Assembly (NCBI GenBank): GCA_910589665.1
Contig: CAJUTR010000001.1
Span: 204,224 to 268,223 of the forward strand
Source: an uncultured Eubacterium sp.
GTDB taxonomy: Bacteria > Bacillota > Clostridia > Lachnospirales > Lachnospiraceae
Length of the DNA stretch: 64,000 nt
Direction: 5' to 3'
Shown: piece by piece, positions 25,101-32,793 of the stretch
Layout of the letters: every line of letters starts with the position of its first letter
How positions within the stretch are numbered: the first letter of the stretch is position 1
Program-made: the position numbers and the translations under genes
Notes under the pieces: model-generated
The model's input: only the letters and a program-made list of their open reading frames with translations
What the model was told of the DNA's origin: nothing
Database searches by the model: none

Positions 25101-27809
25101 AAGAAAGAGTATGGGACGAAAGGTGAGAAAAAGAAGGGGTTACATGAGATTGATTTTACAGCGGCTACGAAGCTGGAGAGCATAGGAGCAGGAGCCTTTA
25201 AACGGTCAAATGTAGAGACCATCAACCTGACGGATTCGCCGCTCGTCCAGATTCCAGATAATCTGTTTGAACAGTGTACGTTCTTAAAGACGATCACATT
25301 TCAGGATAAGACAGAAAGCGTCGGTTCTAATGTGCTGAAAGATAACATTAACATTTCTTTGATCCGTGTGCCGGCAAATGCTGTTTTGAAGAAGGACATG
25401 ATTTCCGGAGCATTTGGGAAACGGGTAGCGGATTCCGATCCGACTCTCGTATTGGATTACAATGAAAAGGAGACGATCATCCTTCCAATCGGTTCTAGTG
25501 TGCGCCTTCCGATCCGAGCAGTCAACAAAGACAATATCAACGGAAAAGTAAAGATATCGGCAGGCGGTAAGGAGACGATCATCGGAAAAGAAAATGCCTA
25601 TAAGGGGATGTACGCAGAGCTTCTTACGAGTGATGATCCGTATTCCTTTGTCCTGTATGGTACAGAATATATCAACGATCCGGTTACGGTAAATATTGTT
25701 GTTTCGACGAGCCATCAGTGTGCCGGTTTCGAAGGGTATATGATCAGTCCGCATGAGTTCAATTTTCAGGTGAAAGTACAGGATCAGCCAACCGACAAGA
25801 TTACGGTATCCGCGGCGGCAGACAATTACGTAAAAAATAATCCGTCGATGTATGTCGAGAATTCCTCGAGCAAGATCCTCTACCTTCCGTTCGGGAAAGA
25901 TGCCTCGACGAAAGGCGTGACGCTGACGGCGGATCTGGAGCCTCTCGGGACGACGAGCGAGGTCGAGTGGACGTCGGATAATCCGGCTATCACGATCAGC
26001 GATATGAAGTACGAAAAAGGGAGCGGGGTCGCTACCGCCGTCATCCAGTCAACCGAGATCGGGGACGGCATCGTGACAGTTAAATCCGGCGAAAAAACGG
26101 ATAAGATCCATGTATACAGCGTGATCCCGGTCGCTGCCTCCAATGGCCTTACGTGTACGACAGGAGGTACTTTCCTCGGAACGAATCTGACACCGAATGG
26201 AAGCAACAACCCATACGGCTTATCGATCGGTGACGAGGACCAGCTTATCATCCACGCCGATTATGGAACGACGGACTATACCGAGGAGCAGATCGCTTCT
26301 TATGGGGAGAAATGGGTATTCCAGACGTCAGATGAAACGGTGATGTCGGTCAAAGAGGATGGAACGATCAAGGCATTAAAAGAAGGGGACGCGGTCATTA
26401 CGGTTTCAGCGCAGGGAAGCGGCCAAAAACTGCAGTTCTATTTCCATGTCGCGGACCAGTTTAATTATACGCCGGCTTCCATCCTGATCAGCGGTGATCA
26501 TGTGATGGAAAACGACAAAAAGCAGCTGCAGCTCACGATGAACATAGGTGAAAATGCGAACTTATCTGCGAAAGTCGTACCTTCCAATGCCGCGCAGGAT
26601 GTGACATGGGAAGTGACAGGAGGCGATAAGTCGTGTGTATCGGTCGATGAGAATGGTGTCGTATCTGCGCTCAAGCGAGGAACCGGAACGATCATCACGG
26701 TTTCTTCGAAAGAGGCGCCGGCGGTAAAAGCGTCTATTATCATTAACGTAAATGCGCCGGCGACTGGTTTGAGGATTCTAAATGGGGATCTAACGCTCGA
26801 TATTGGAAAGTCTATGACGATCAGTAAGACGACGAGAGAGGGCGATGCGAGAGGATTCTTTGTATCACCGGTTGATTCGACGGATGACATTGCATGGACC
26901 AGCAGCAACGAGGGCGTCCTTTCTGTAACCAGTTCGAATGCGCAGGGAGTGACGATCAAGGCGGTAGCCGCCGGGACGGCGATACTGACCGGAACGACAT
27001 CGTCGGGTGTCAGCGCATCGATCCAGGTAACTGTACCAGTTACGAAGATTCCGGTGAATGGCATCCTCGTTGATAAACAAGTGACGATCAATGTCGGCAG
27101 TTCCCACCAGCTCCGTCCGCAGATCCAGCCGGCGAATGCCAATGAGAGTGTAACCTATACGTATCAATCTGCGAATGTAAAAATTGCTACGGTCGATGCG
27201 AACGGTTTGATCCGAGCTGTCGCACCGGGGACGGTGTACATAACCGTAAAGACGAATACGAACCGGATGGCAAACTGTCAGGTTGTCGTAAAGGCCCCCG
27301 CGAAAAAGGTTGTACTTGCCGCAAAAAACAGGCCGAGCGCGAAGAAGGTTTATGTGACGAAAGGACAGAGCATTTACCTGAAGGTAATGATGACGCCGAA
27401 GGATTCGACGGATAAGGTAACGTATAAGTCAAGTAGATCAAAGATTGCCGCGGTAAATGCGAGCGGCATCGTAACGGCTAAGAAGAAAGGAACCGCCAAG
27501 ATCACAGCGACAGCATCTTCGAAGAAAAAGGCGACGATTACGGTCATTGTCCAAAAGAAGGCGGTGCCGTCGAAAAAAGTAACGGTAAAAGCTGCCAAAA
27601 CGTTAAAGAGAGGAAAGACAACGCGGTTGACTGTGTCTCTCAGATCTGCGAAATCCACGGATACGGTTACGTTTGCCAGTAGCAACACGGCGATCGCACA
27701 GGTAGATGAGTGCGGTTACGTAACAGCCTTAAAGAAGAAGGGAACGGTAAAGATTACCGTGACGGCTTCTTCCGGTAAAAAGGTGACGAAGAAAATAAAA
27801 GTGAAATAA
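22191..27809 (+). CDS. Giant secreted leucine-rich-repeat and Ig-like (Big_2) surface protein
   Basis: 1872 residues. ATG 22191 follows AAGGAGGG; in-frame codons upstream lack a ribosome binding site. Residues 1-42 are a signal peptide ending NVRAAS. Residues about 90-1085 hold many BspA-type leucine-rich repeats (IGANAFSSC, IPANEFAACKAL, VGAKAFSGCG patterns). From about 1090 to the end come around eight Ig-like domains of the Big_2 type, each with a late VTWTSSN or VAGTA-like motif (KIAAVNASGIVTAKKKGTAK near the end). The last two are very lysine-rich. No LPxTG, transmembrane or S-layer domain is seen; the basic Ig-like end may hold it to the wall. A role as adhesin or scaffold is inferred. 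Confidence 0.9.
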   Translation: MKQTNKGKSLSKRVLSIVMALAFVVSGLQISRNPAVVKNVRAASTSSTMETETYLDERYVKDTEVLRFYKILANAERMGDLSEVDGVPASQVLQNCTSSDYTKDVYGTYLTEYKGKINFSGLTIKNVDGIGWARSATEIDLSGAVFTNALTEIPANEFAACKALEKIVLPGTVKKIGGNAFESCLKLRTLMIGSGTDGIVDLTNVDEVGASAFSSCSSMEEVKFAPYGTHASELKIGANAFSSCAKIKQIEIPIKAADNLGANAFENCESLVKVGLQNDLNYVSNALFKGASTASVEGLLLYIIEQGEDSVSRLPEQVTYIGDQCFSDANMKTMDLTRCTKLVKINQYAFSSSNWTLQELILPLSLKEIEIMAFNACKLDSLAIPENCSVIGEGAFARSGLSSVQLPKTLKEIKKETFRECKYLRGEDITIAAGSVLDTIGERAFTDCKQLGTTAFLKDLQNLTTIGDEAFSNCYEVFKVNNTTEQSNLYGDKRILSGLEEIILPDCVQTLGVRVFADNYALRKADLGTGVIHLPDKAFFNSRATASKSGACLETVIVSGNLQSIGEEAFANQSRLHTIGYRDGSTKTVADGVIQFKEGLLSVGAKAFSGCGIQSSFATTAAEAYVKKGAVKDTYSAGCSKFLIYDYENVGKEDNYCRIGYINENDIANTADLIKDGDYASLGGLTESGTEKYELVRLVAKEMYVTGKASVVPTEGAQAFSFFSTYDAESEAYQNRLFCSSNTMNVVYFGADAISTAVSKEPVVGAQAVWTSVSGNHAVPNVAVPNVLSRSFTVAYVFGVENVIIPDSVIDDKLGEQAFEGCINLNEVTLSKNLTEIKSGTFAGAGMEVLNPLNTSTEAKYDDYYGLRTVKSSEAGSVTIPNSVKTIGANAFSNCYNLLLQTKGGSSFGTSVQSIGDGAFKNCVSLDSIRFPTTLKTIGREAFAECSVQEQKQKELIENSTGKRYTYWCNKKEYGTKGEKKKGLHEIDFTAATKLESIGAGAFKRSNVETINLTDSPLVQIPDNLFEQCTFLKTITFQDKTESVGSNVLKDNINISLIRVPANAVLKKDMISGAFGKRVADSDPTLVLDYNEKETIILPIGSSVRLPIRAVNKDNINGKVKISAGGKETIIGKENAYKGMYAELLTSDDPYSFVLYGTEYINDPVTVNIVVSTSHQCAGFEGYMISPHEFNFQVKVQDQPTDKITVSAAADNYVKNNPSMYVENSSSKILYLPFGKDASTKGVTLTADLEPLGTTSEVEWTSDNPAITISDMKYEKGSGVATAVIQSTEIGDGIVTVKSGEKTDKIHVYSVIPVAASNGLTCTTGGTFLGTNLTPNGSNNPYGLSIGDEDQLIIHADYGTTDYTEEQIASYGEKWVFQTSDETVMSVKEDGTIKALKEGDAVITVSAQGSGQKLQFYFHVADQFNYTPASILISGDHVMENDKKQLQLTMNIGENANLSAKVVPSNAAQDVTWEVTGGDKSCVSVDENGVVSALKRGTGTIITVSSKEAPAVKASIIINVNAPATGLRILNGDLTLDIGKSMTISKTTREGDARGFFVSPVDSTDDIAWTSSNEGVLSVTSSNAQGVTIKAVAAGTAILTGTTSSGVSASIQVTVPVTKIPVNGILVDKQVTINVGSSHQLRPQIQPANANESVTYTYQSANVKIATVDANGLIRAVAPGTVYITVKTNTNRMANCQVVVKAPAKKVVLAAKNRPSAKKVYVTKGQSIYLKVMMTPKDSTDKVTYKSSRSKIAAVNASGIVTAKKKGTAKITATASSKKKATITVIVQKKAVPSKKVTVKAAKTLKRGKTTRLTVSLRSAKSTDTVTFASSNTAIAQVDECGYVTALKKKGTVKITVTASSGKKVTKKIKVK

Positions 27810-27813
27810 GCAG

Positions 27814-27841
27814 ACATATAAAAACCCCTCCTGCATATACT
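27814..27841 (+). promoter_or_regulatory. Sigma-E-like promoter of spoIVA, inside the preceding terminator
   Basis: A -35-like ACATATA (27814-27820) and a -10 CATATACT (27834-27841) are 13 bases apart, close to the mother-cell sigma-E consensus (ATATT-like, then CATACAnT). Transcription would start near 27849, in the loop of the terminator hairpin. Confidence 0.65.
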
Positions 27842-27868
27842 GTAACAGTTGAGCAAGGGGGTTTTTTT
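27820..27868. terminator. Terminator of the giant surface-protein gene, overlapping the spoIVA ribosome binding site
   Basis: AAAAACCCCT (27820-27829) pairs with GGGGGTTTTT (27857-27866), ending in a run of seven T at 27862-27868. The reverse strand also ends in T5. The right arm contains AAGGGGG (27855-27861), which lies seven bases before ATG 27869 and is the only ribosome binding site for spoIVA. Confidence 0.8.
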
Positions 27869-29347
27869 ATGGACAGTGGATATAATGTGTACGAGGATAT
27901 AAACAAGAGAACCGGCGGAGAAATATATCTGGGCGTCGTAGGACCCGTCCGAACCGGAAAAAGTACATTTATAAAAAATTTTATGGAGTTGATGGTCATA
28001 CCGGAGCTTTCCGATGAGGGAGAGCGGCAGAGGACGATCGATGAGCTCCCGCAATCTTCCGATGGAAAGACCATCATGACGACAGAACCGAAATTTGTCC
28101 CCAAGGATGGGGCTTGGATCACGCTGCCAAGCGGCGCGAAGGGCAGGATCCGTCTGATCGACTGTGTAGGTTTTGTCGTAAAGGATGCGGTCGGCTATAT
28201 GGAGGAAGACCGGGAACGGATGGTGAAGACGCCGTGGTCGCCGCAGGAGATCCCATTTGAGAAGGCAGCGGAGCTCGGAACAAAGAAGGTGATCGGCGAG
28301 CATTCCAATATTGGCATTATCGTGACGACAGATGGCAGTTTTACGCAATTGTCAAGAGAGCAGTATATCGAGGGAGAGGAACGGACCGTATTAGAATGCC
28401 AGAAAGCTGGTAAGCCGACGATCATCATTTTAAATACATCGTATCCCCGCAGCGACCAAACGCAGAAGCTGGCGGCGGAGATGGAACAGAAGTATGGGTT
28501 GAGCGTACTGCCGCTGAATTGTAAAGAGTTGGAGAAGGAGGATATATATAGTATTATGGAGACGATCTTGTCCGATTTCCCGATTGGGAGAATCAACTTT
28601 TTCCTGCCGAAATGGGTGGAATTTTTGGATCGGGAGCACTGGCTGAAAAAAGACCTTCTGGAGCAGTGCCGCGAGATGCTGATGAATATGAGGGTCATGC
28701 GTGATGTTACGAAGGAGAGCGTAACGTTAGAGGCAGATTATATTAAAGGCGTTTACATACAGGATAAACAGCTGGAAAACGGGCAGGTTAATATTTCCGT
28801 TGAATTTGAGGAACATTACTATTATGAAATATTGAGTGATATGATCGGGACACCGATCACTGGCGAGTATGAATTGATCGCGACGCTGAAAGAACTGGCG
28901 GGAAAGAGGGCGGAATTCGAGTCGATCGGCACGGCGTGTGAACAGGTCAAAGGGCGCGGGTACGGGATCGTCACACCGACGATGGAAGAAATCGAGATCG
29001 CGGATCCCGAACTGATCAAACACGGGAATAAATACGGGGTAAAGATCAAGGCGGTCTGCCCGTCTCTTCATCTGATCCAGGCAAATATCGAGACGGAAAT
29101 CGCGCCGATCGTCGGGAGTGAGGAGCAGGCAAAAGATCTGATCGAATACATTGAATCAAACAGTAAAGAAAATCCGGATGGCATTTTTGATACAAATATC
29201 TTTGGAAAAACGATCCGGCAGCTCGTGGACGACGGCATTATGAATAAAGTGAACCGGCTGACAGAAGAGAGCCAGGTGAAACTGCAGGATACGATCCAAA
29301 AGGTTGTAAACGATTCCAACGGCGGACTCGTCTGCATCATCATATGA
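27869..29347 (+). CDS. spoIVA: Stage IV sporulation protein A, spore coat morphogenetic ATPase
   Basis: 492 residues, the standard length. It starts DSGYNVYEDINKRTGGEIYLG and has a Walker A box GPVRTGKST near residue 25. IRLIDCVGF follows as the Walker B/switch region. The C-terminal end NDSNGGLVCIII is the conserved membrane-targeting tail. SpoIVA polymerises on the forespore surface using ATP and forms the coat basement layer. It is expressed in the mother cell under sigma-E, consistent with the promoter found in the leader. Its presence shows that the organism belongs to a sporulating lineage. Confidence 0.98.
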   Translation: MDSGYNVYEDINKRTGGEIYLGVVGPVRTGKSTFIKNFMELMVIPELSDEGERQRTIDELPQSSDGKTIMTTEPKFVPKDGAWITLPSGAKGRIRLIDCVGFVVKDAVGYMEEDRERMVKTPWSPQEIPFEKAAELGTKKVIGEHSNIGIIVTTDGSFTQLSREQYIEGEERTVLECQKAGKPTIIILNTSYPRSDQTQKLAAEMEQKYGLSVLPLNCKELEKEDIYSIMETILSDFPIGRINFFLPKWVEFLDREHWLKKDLLEQCREMLMNMRVMRDVTKESVTLEADYIKGVYIQDKQLENGQVNISVEFEEHYYYEILSDMIGTPITGEYELIATLKELAGKRAEFESIGTACEQVKGRGYGIVTPTMEEIEIADPELIKHGNKYGVKIKAVCPSLHLIQANIETEIAPIVGSEEQAKDLIEYIESNSKENPDGIFDTNIFGKTIRQLVDDGIMNKVNRLTEESQVKLQDTIQKVVNDSNGGLVCIII

Positions 29348-29382
29348 CACCAGCTCAGACGGCTGGCTATGTTTTCTGAATA

Positions 29383-29446
29383 GAATCCCTCCTTTTTCTC
29401 AATACTACGAATGGGTGGTTTGGGAAATCAGGAGGGAATTTTATTT
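29383..29446 (+). terminator. Possible terminator between spoIVA and the hydrogenase-like gene
   Basis: AATCCCTCCT (29384-29393) pairs with AGGAGGGAATT (29430-29440) with one extra A, a long loop of 36 bases and a TTTTATTT tail. A smaller hairpin CCAGC/GCTGG lies at 29350-29366. Confidence 0.55.
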
Positions 29447-29464
29447 CCAGATAGGAGGCTGGTT

Positions 29465-30694
29465 ATGACATTTGAGGAGTTGTATAAGCGGGTGTTACGG
29501 GACAAGCTAAAAGGAAAAAAAGAGTTTGAGGGAGTGCCGAAAAAGAAGCTGGATTGTCTGCTGCACCCGGAGAAATATCCGCTCGTATGGAAAAATGAAC
29601 CGTGTGACTGCAGCGATCCGAAATGTGTGACAGCATGTATGTTCCAGGCGTTGGAAGTAAAGGATGGAAAGGCGGAACTGAATCCGGATAATTGTGTTGG
29701 GTGCGCCCGCTGTATCGAGGAATGCGAGAGGAAAAACCTTACATTCAGCCGCGATGCAATCCGTGCTGTGGAGATCATAAAGGAGGCGAAACAAGCGGGA
29801 AAATCCGTTTACGCGTTGATGGCGCCTGCCTTTATCGGCCAGTTTGGCGAAGGTGCCACGCCGGGAAAGGTGCGCAGCGCGCTAAAAGGGATGGGATTTA
29901 CTGGTATGATCGAAGTGGCAGCGTTCGCCGATATACTGACATTGAAAGAATCGTTGGAGTTTACGGAAAACGTGGGGCAGGAAAACGGCTTCCAGCTCAC
30001 GAGCTGCTGCTGTCCGATCTGGATTTCGCTGATCCGGAAAGACTTTTCAAAAATTGTAAAACATCTACCGGCATCGGTTTCTCCGATGATCGCGTGCGGA
30101 CGCATTGCCAAAGCGCTGCATGAGGGATGCAAAACGATCTTCATTGGCCCCTGTCTGGCGAAAAAGGCGGAGATCCGCGAACCAGATCTCGTGGGTGACA
30201 TTGATTGTGTCTTGACGTTTGAGGAACTAAAAGACATGTTTGAGGCGTTATCGGTGGATATCCCTGGAATGGAAGAAGATGAAAATGAACATTCCGCGGC
30301 TGCAGGCAGGATGTATGCCAGGACGGGCGGCGTGAGCAGGGCGGTCAAAGAGTGCGTTGAGAGCATTCTTCCGGGAGCTGATTTGAAACCGGTCTGTGCG
30401 TGTGGGACAATGGAATGTAAAAATATGCTGCAGAGCATTTTGGATGGAAAAGCAGATGGTAACTTTTTTGAGGGAATGGCATGTCCCGGCGGCTGCGTCG
30501 GGGGGCCAAAAAGAAATATTGAGATGGAACAAGCGACGAAATTGGTCGATGATTATACAGAGGAAGCGAAATATCGTACACCCGGAGAAAACCCGTATGT
30601 CCTGGATCTGATCCAGAGACTTGGTTTCCAGACAATTGAAGATTTTTTGGAAAATAGCAGTATTTTGGCAAGGGAACCATTTACCGCGGTGTAA
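29465..30694 (+). CDS. [FeFe]-hydrogenase-like protein with an N-terminal double [4Fe-4S] ferredoxin domain
   Basis: 409 residues from ATG 29465, six bases after AGGAGG. Residues 47-88 hold ferredoxin cysteines (CDCSDPKCVTAC and CVGCARCIEEC). The H-cluster domain follows. Motif L1 is SCCCPIW (Cys 181-183), L2 is GPCLAKKAEIRE (Cys 230) and L3 is FFEGMACPGGCVGG (Cys 340 and Cys 344). All four H-cluster ligand positions appear filled, but L1 has three consecutive cysteines instead of TSCCPxW. The compact form, with no further Fe-S or NADH-binding domains, fits small or sensory-type hydrogenases rather than the NADH-linked multimeric ones. No maturation genes are nearby. Confidence 0.85.
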   Translation: MTFEELYKRVLRDKLKGKKEFEGVPKKKLDCLLHPEKYPLVWKNEPCDCSDPKCVTACMFQALEVKDGKAELNPDNCVGCARCIEECERKNLTFSRDAIRAVEIIKEAKQAGKSVYALMAPAFIGQFGEGATPGKVRSALKGMGFTGMIEVAAFADILTLKESLEFTENVGQENGFQLTSCCCPIWISLIRKDFSKIVKHLPASVSPMIACGRIAKALHEGCKTIFIGPCLAKKAEIREPDLVGDIDCVLTFEELKDMFEALSVDIPGMEEDENEHSAAAGRMYARTGGVSRAVKECVESILPGADLKPVCACGTMECKNMLQSILDGKADGNFFEGMACPGGCVGGPKRNIEMEQATKLVDDYTEEAKYRTPGENPYVLDLIQRLGFQTIEDFLENSSILAREPFTAV

Positions 30695-30726
30695 ACACAG
30701 AAAAGAAAAAATATTTCGTATAGTCC

Positions 30727-30755
30727 TTGACAATGTGCAATTGAATTGTTATAAT
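30727..30755 (+). promoter_or_regulatory. Vegetative promoter of the NlpC/P60 gene
   Basis: TTGACA at 30727-30732 and TATAAT at 30750-30755 with a 17-base spacer are a perfect consensus pair. A 14-bp inverted repeat (30744-30757 and 30775-30788, 13 of 14 positions paired) covers the -10 box and the start site and could be an operator. Confidence 0.9.
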
Positions 30756-30834
30756 TTCGGTGAAAGATTTAATAAAATTGTAACAATTGAAACAGTTGGC
30801 AGTTGATAGTTGATTTGGAGAGGTAAAATATACG

Positions 30835-32040
30835 ATGAATATACTAAATAAGAGATATGTTAAATATGCGGCGATTGGAGTTTTGGCGGCAGGAATCATT
30901 TCGGTTCCGGTCAGGGCAGCTTTTTTGGCGACGGAGAAGCCGATGGCAGGCGCAACTGTAGTGGTGGAGGAGTACAGTCAGAATGTAGCAAATGGTGCGG
31001 TTTCCCACCCGGCAGTCGAAGTGGCTGCGGAAGCGGCGGATCCGTCCGTGCCGATTGCGCCAGCTGTGACAGAGGAACCGGAAGACGAACATGTCAACCT
31101 GAACCTCAATTACAGCCGGCTTGGTATCGCGAGTAAGGTGGATACGTATCTGAATGTGAGGAAAAGACCTTCAGAGAGTTCGAAAATAGTCGGAAAGCTG
31201 ACGAAAAACGCCGGCTGCCACATTTATAAAGTAAGAAAAGGCTGGGCTAAGATGGTATCCGGAAAAGTGACCGGATGGGTGAAGGCGAGTTACATTGTTA
31301 CCGATGATAAGGCGGAACAGCTCGCGACGAAAGTAGGACGTGAGTGTGTCGAGATCAAGGCAGATTCCCTGCGTGTGAGAGCGCTTCCGACGACGGATGC
31401 GCCGATCTATTCGATCGTGTCCGAGGGAGAGGAGTTTGTGATCCGCAAACAGCATCTTACGATGAATTTTGTAAATAAAGTGATTCGCAAACAGAAGATT
31501 TCAAAAGATTTTATTGACCGGGCAGGCGGTATGGAAGCGATCCAGGCAAATCTGGATAACTGGGTGTGTATCCGCGTAGATAATGAACTAGCATTTGTGG
31601 CAAAGGAATTTGTGACAGAGCAGTATTCCCTGAAGAGGGCGGTAAAAGTGGGAACACTTTCTGCAAATTCCTCCGATGGTGTTTCGTCGAGTCAGGTATC
31701 GATCGCCGAGTATGCGAAACAATTCCTCGGAAATCGTTATGTATGGGGCGGGGCAAGCCTGACAAACGGTGCGGATTGTTCCGGATTTACGATGAGCCTG
31801 TATGCGAAATACGGTCATTCGCTTCCGCACAACGCGGCAGCACAGGCATCTGTGACGAGGTCGGTATCCTCACCGAAACCGGGAGACCTATTCTTCTACA
31901 GCAATGGAAGCCGGATCAACCATGTGGCAATGTATATCGGAAACGGACTTGTGATCCATGCTAGTAATCCGAGCGACGGTATCAAGATTTCCAACGCGTA
32001 TTACAGACATCCGGTTAAGATTGGCCGTGTCATGAACTGA
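30835..32040 (+). CDS. Secreted SH3-domain NlpC/P60 peptidoglycan endopeptidase
   Basis: 401 residues. Residues 1-29 are a signal peptide (ends PVRAAF). A linker rich in Ala, Pro and Glu follows to about residue 90. Two bacterial SH3 regions lie at about 98-155 (VDTYLNVRKRPSESSKIVG) and 170-265. The C-terminal NlpC/P60 domain has catalytic Cys 315 in NGADCSGF, His 363 in INHVAMYIG and His 375 in VIHASNP. It should cut D-gamma-glutamyl bonds in cell-wall stem peptides during growth or separation. It stands alone behind a consensus promoter, which predicts high vegetative expression. Confidence 0.95.
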   Translation: MNILNKRYVKYAAIGVLAAGIISVPVRAAFLATEKPMAGATVVVEEYSQNVANGAVSHPAVEVAAEAADPSVPIAPAVTEEPEDEHVNLNLNYSRLGIASKVDTYLNVRKRPSESSKIVGKLTKNAGCHIYKVRKGWAKMVSGKVTGWVKASYIVTDDKAEQLATKVGRECVEIKADSLRVRALPTTDAPIYSIVSEGEEFVIRKQHLTMNFVNKVIRKQKISKDFIDRAGGMEAIQANLDNWVCIRVDNELAFVAKEFVTEQYSLKRAVKVGTLSANSSDGVSSSQVSIAEYAKQFLGNRYVWGGASLTNGADCSGFTMSLYAKYGHSLPHNAAAQASVTRSVSSPKPGDLFFYSNGSRINHVAMYIGNGLVIHASNPSDGIKISNAYYRHPVKIGRVMN

Positions 32041-32081
32041 TTGAATCGGGTTTGACAGCATTGTCAGACGATAACAAAATT

Positions 32082-32111
32082 GTATAAAAATTGAAAAACT
32101 GTTCATACTAT
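32082..32111 (+). promoter_or_regulatory. Possible sigma-E-like promoter of the BofC-like gene
   Basis: GTATAAA (32082-32088) and CATACTAT (32104-32111), 15 bases apart, resemble a mother-cell sigma-E promoter. The TTGACA at 32052-32057 has no matching -10 at normal distance and instead forms a small hairpin with TGTCA. Confidence 0.4.
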
Positions 32112-32138
32112 GGGTAGAATCTTTTTGGAGGAGATCAT

Positions 32139-32732
32139 ATGAAAAAGAAATACCTGTTTATGAGCAGTTTTTTTGTCATTGGAACGATATTTACGCTCGT
32201 GTTTTTTTGGAGCTATAAAGTATATGACAGCGGTTCCGAGGAAGTTCCGGTAAAAGAGAAGGCGAATACGGTAGATACCGTGACGGAGCTCCGGGCAAAC
32301 GCGTCGATGAAATATGTCATAGAAACGTATGATGGTACGACAGGAGTCGTTACAAGCGAAGAGGAGACGGTACCGGAAGAATTGGCGGGTCTGACCAGGG
32401 AAGAACTGGAATCATTTTTTTCGCAATACAATAAGTCGGCGGCAGAGGGCGGCATCGCAGACGGACCAGACAGTAAGGAGCTGATTTCCTTTTCCAAAGA
32501 CAGGATCGTAGTCCGTGAGACATACGCGGGCGCCGAGGAGGAAGAGGGGTTCTTTTTGAAAGAGGAAGAGGGGGAAGTTGTCATTTTTCAGAAAGACCAG
32601 GTGACTCCCTATGAAAATACAGGCATTCAGGCAGGCGTACTTCCTGAGGACGAGCAGGAGAAGCTGCGGGAAGGTTTTTTTGTGCAGGACGAGAAGGAAT
32701 TGTACTCGATCCTCGAGAATTTATCTAGTTAA
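32139..32732 (+). CDS. Membrane-anchored BofC-like protein
   Basis: 197 residues with GGAGGAG seven bases before ATG 32139. Residues 5-27 form an N-terminal membrane anchor. The rest is acidic. The segment MKYVIETYDGTTGVVTSEE resembles the BofC N-terminal domain, and GEVVIFQKDQVTPYENTGI, followed by a PEDEQEKLREG and DEKELYSILE tail, resembles its C-terminal domain. In Bacillus BofC is a forespore-derived inhibitor of SpoIVB signalling; no spoIVB is seen here. The relationship is by pattern only, so a general role in the envelope or in sporulation is inferred. Confidence 0.6.
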   Translation: MKKKYLFMSSFFVIGTIFTLVFFWSYKVYDSGSEEVPVKEKANTVDTVTELRANASMKYVIETYDGTTGVVTSEEETVPEELAGLTREELESFFSQYNKSAAEGGIADGPDSKELISFSKDRIVVRETYAGAEEEEGFFLKEEEGEVVIFQKDQVTPYENTGIQAGVLPEDEQEKLREGFFVQDEKELYSILENLSS

Positions 32733-32793
32733 ATCGGGAGAAGTATGCTATACTGATTGAGAATGGCTGCTTACGCAGCGGAAATGAGGAATG

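Noticed and set aside
32052..32057. TTGACA upstream of the BofC-like gene as a vegetative -35 box
   Set aside because: The nearest TATAAA is about 25 bases away, and the hexamer forms a small hairpin with TGTCA.
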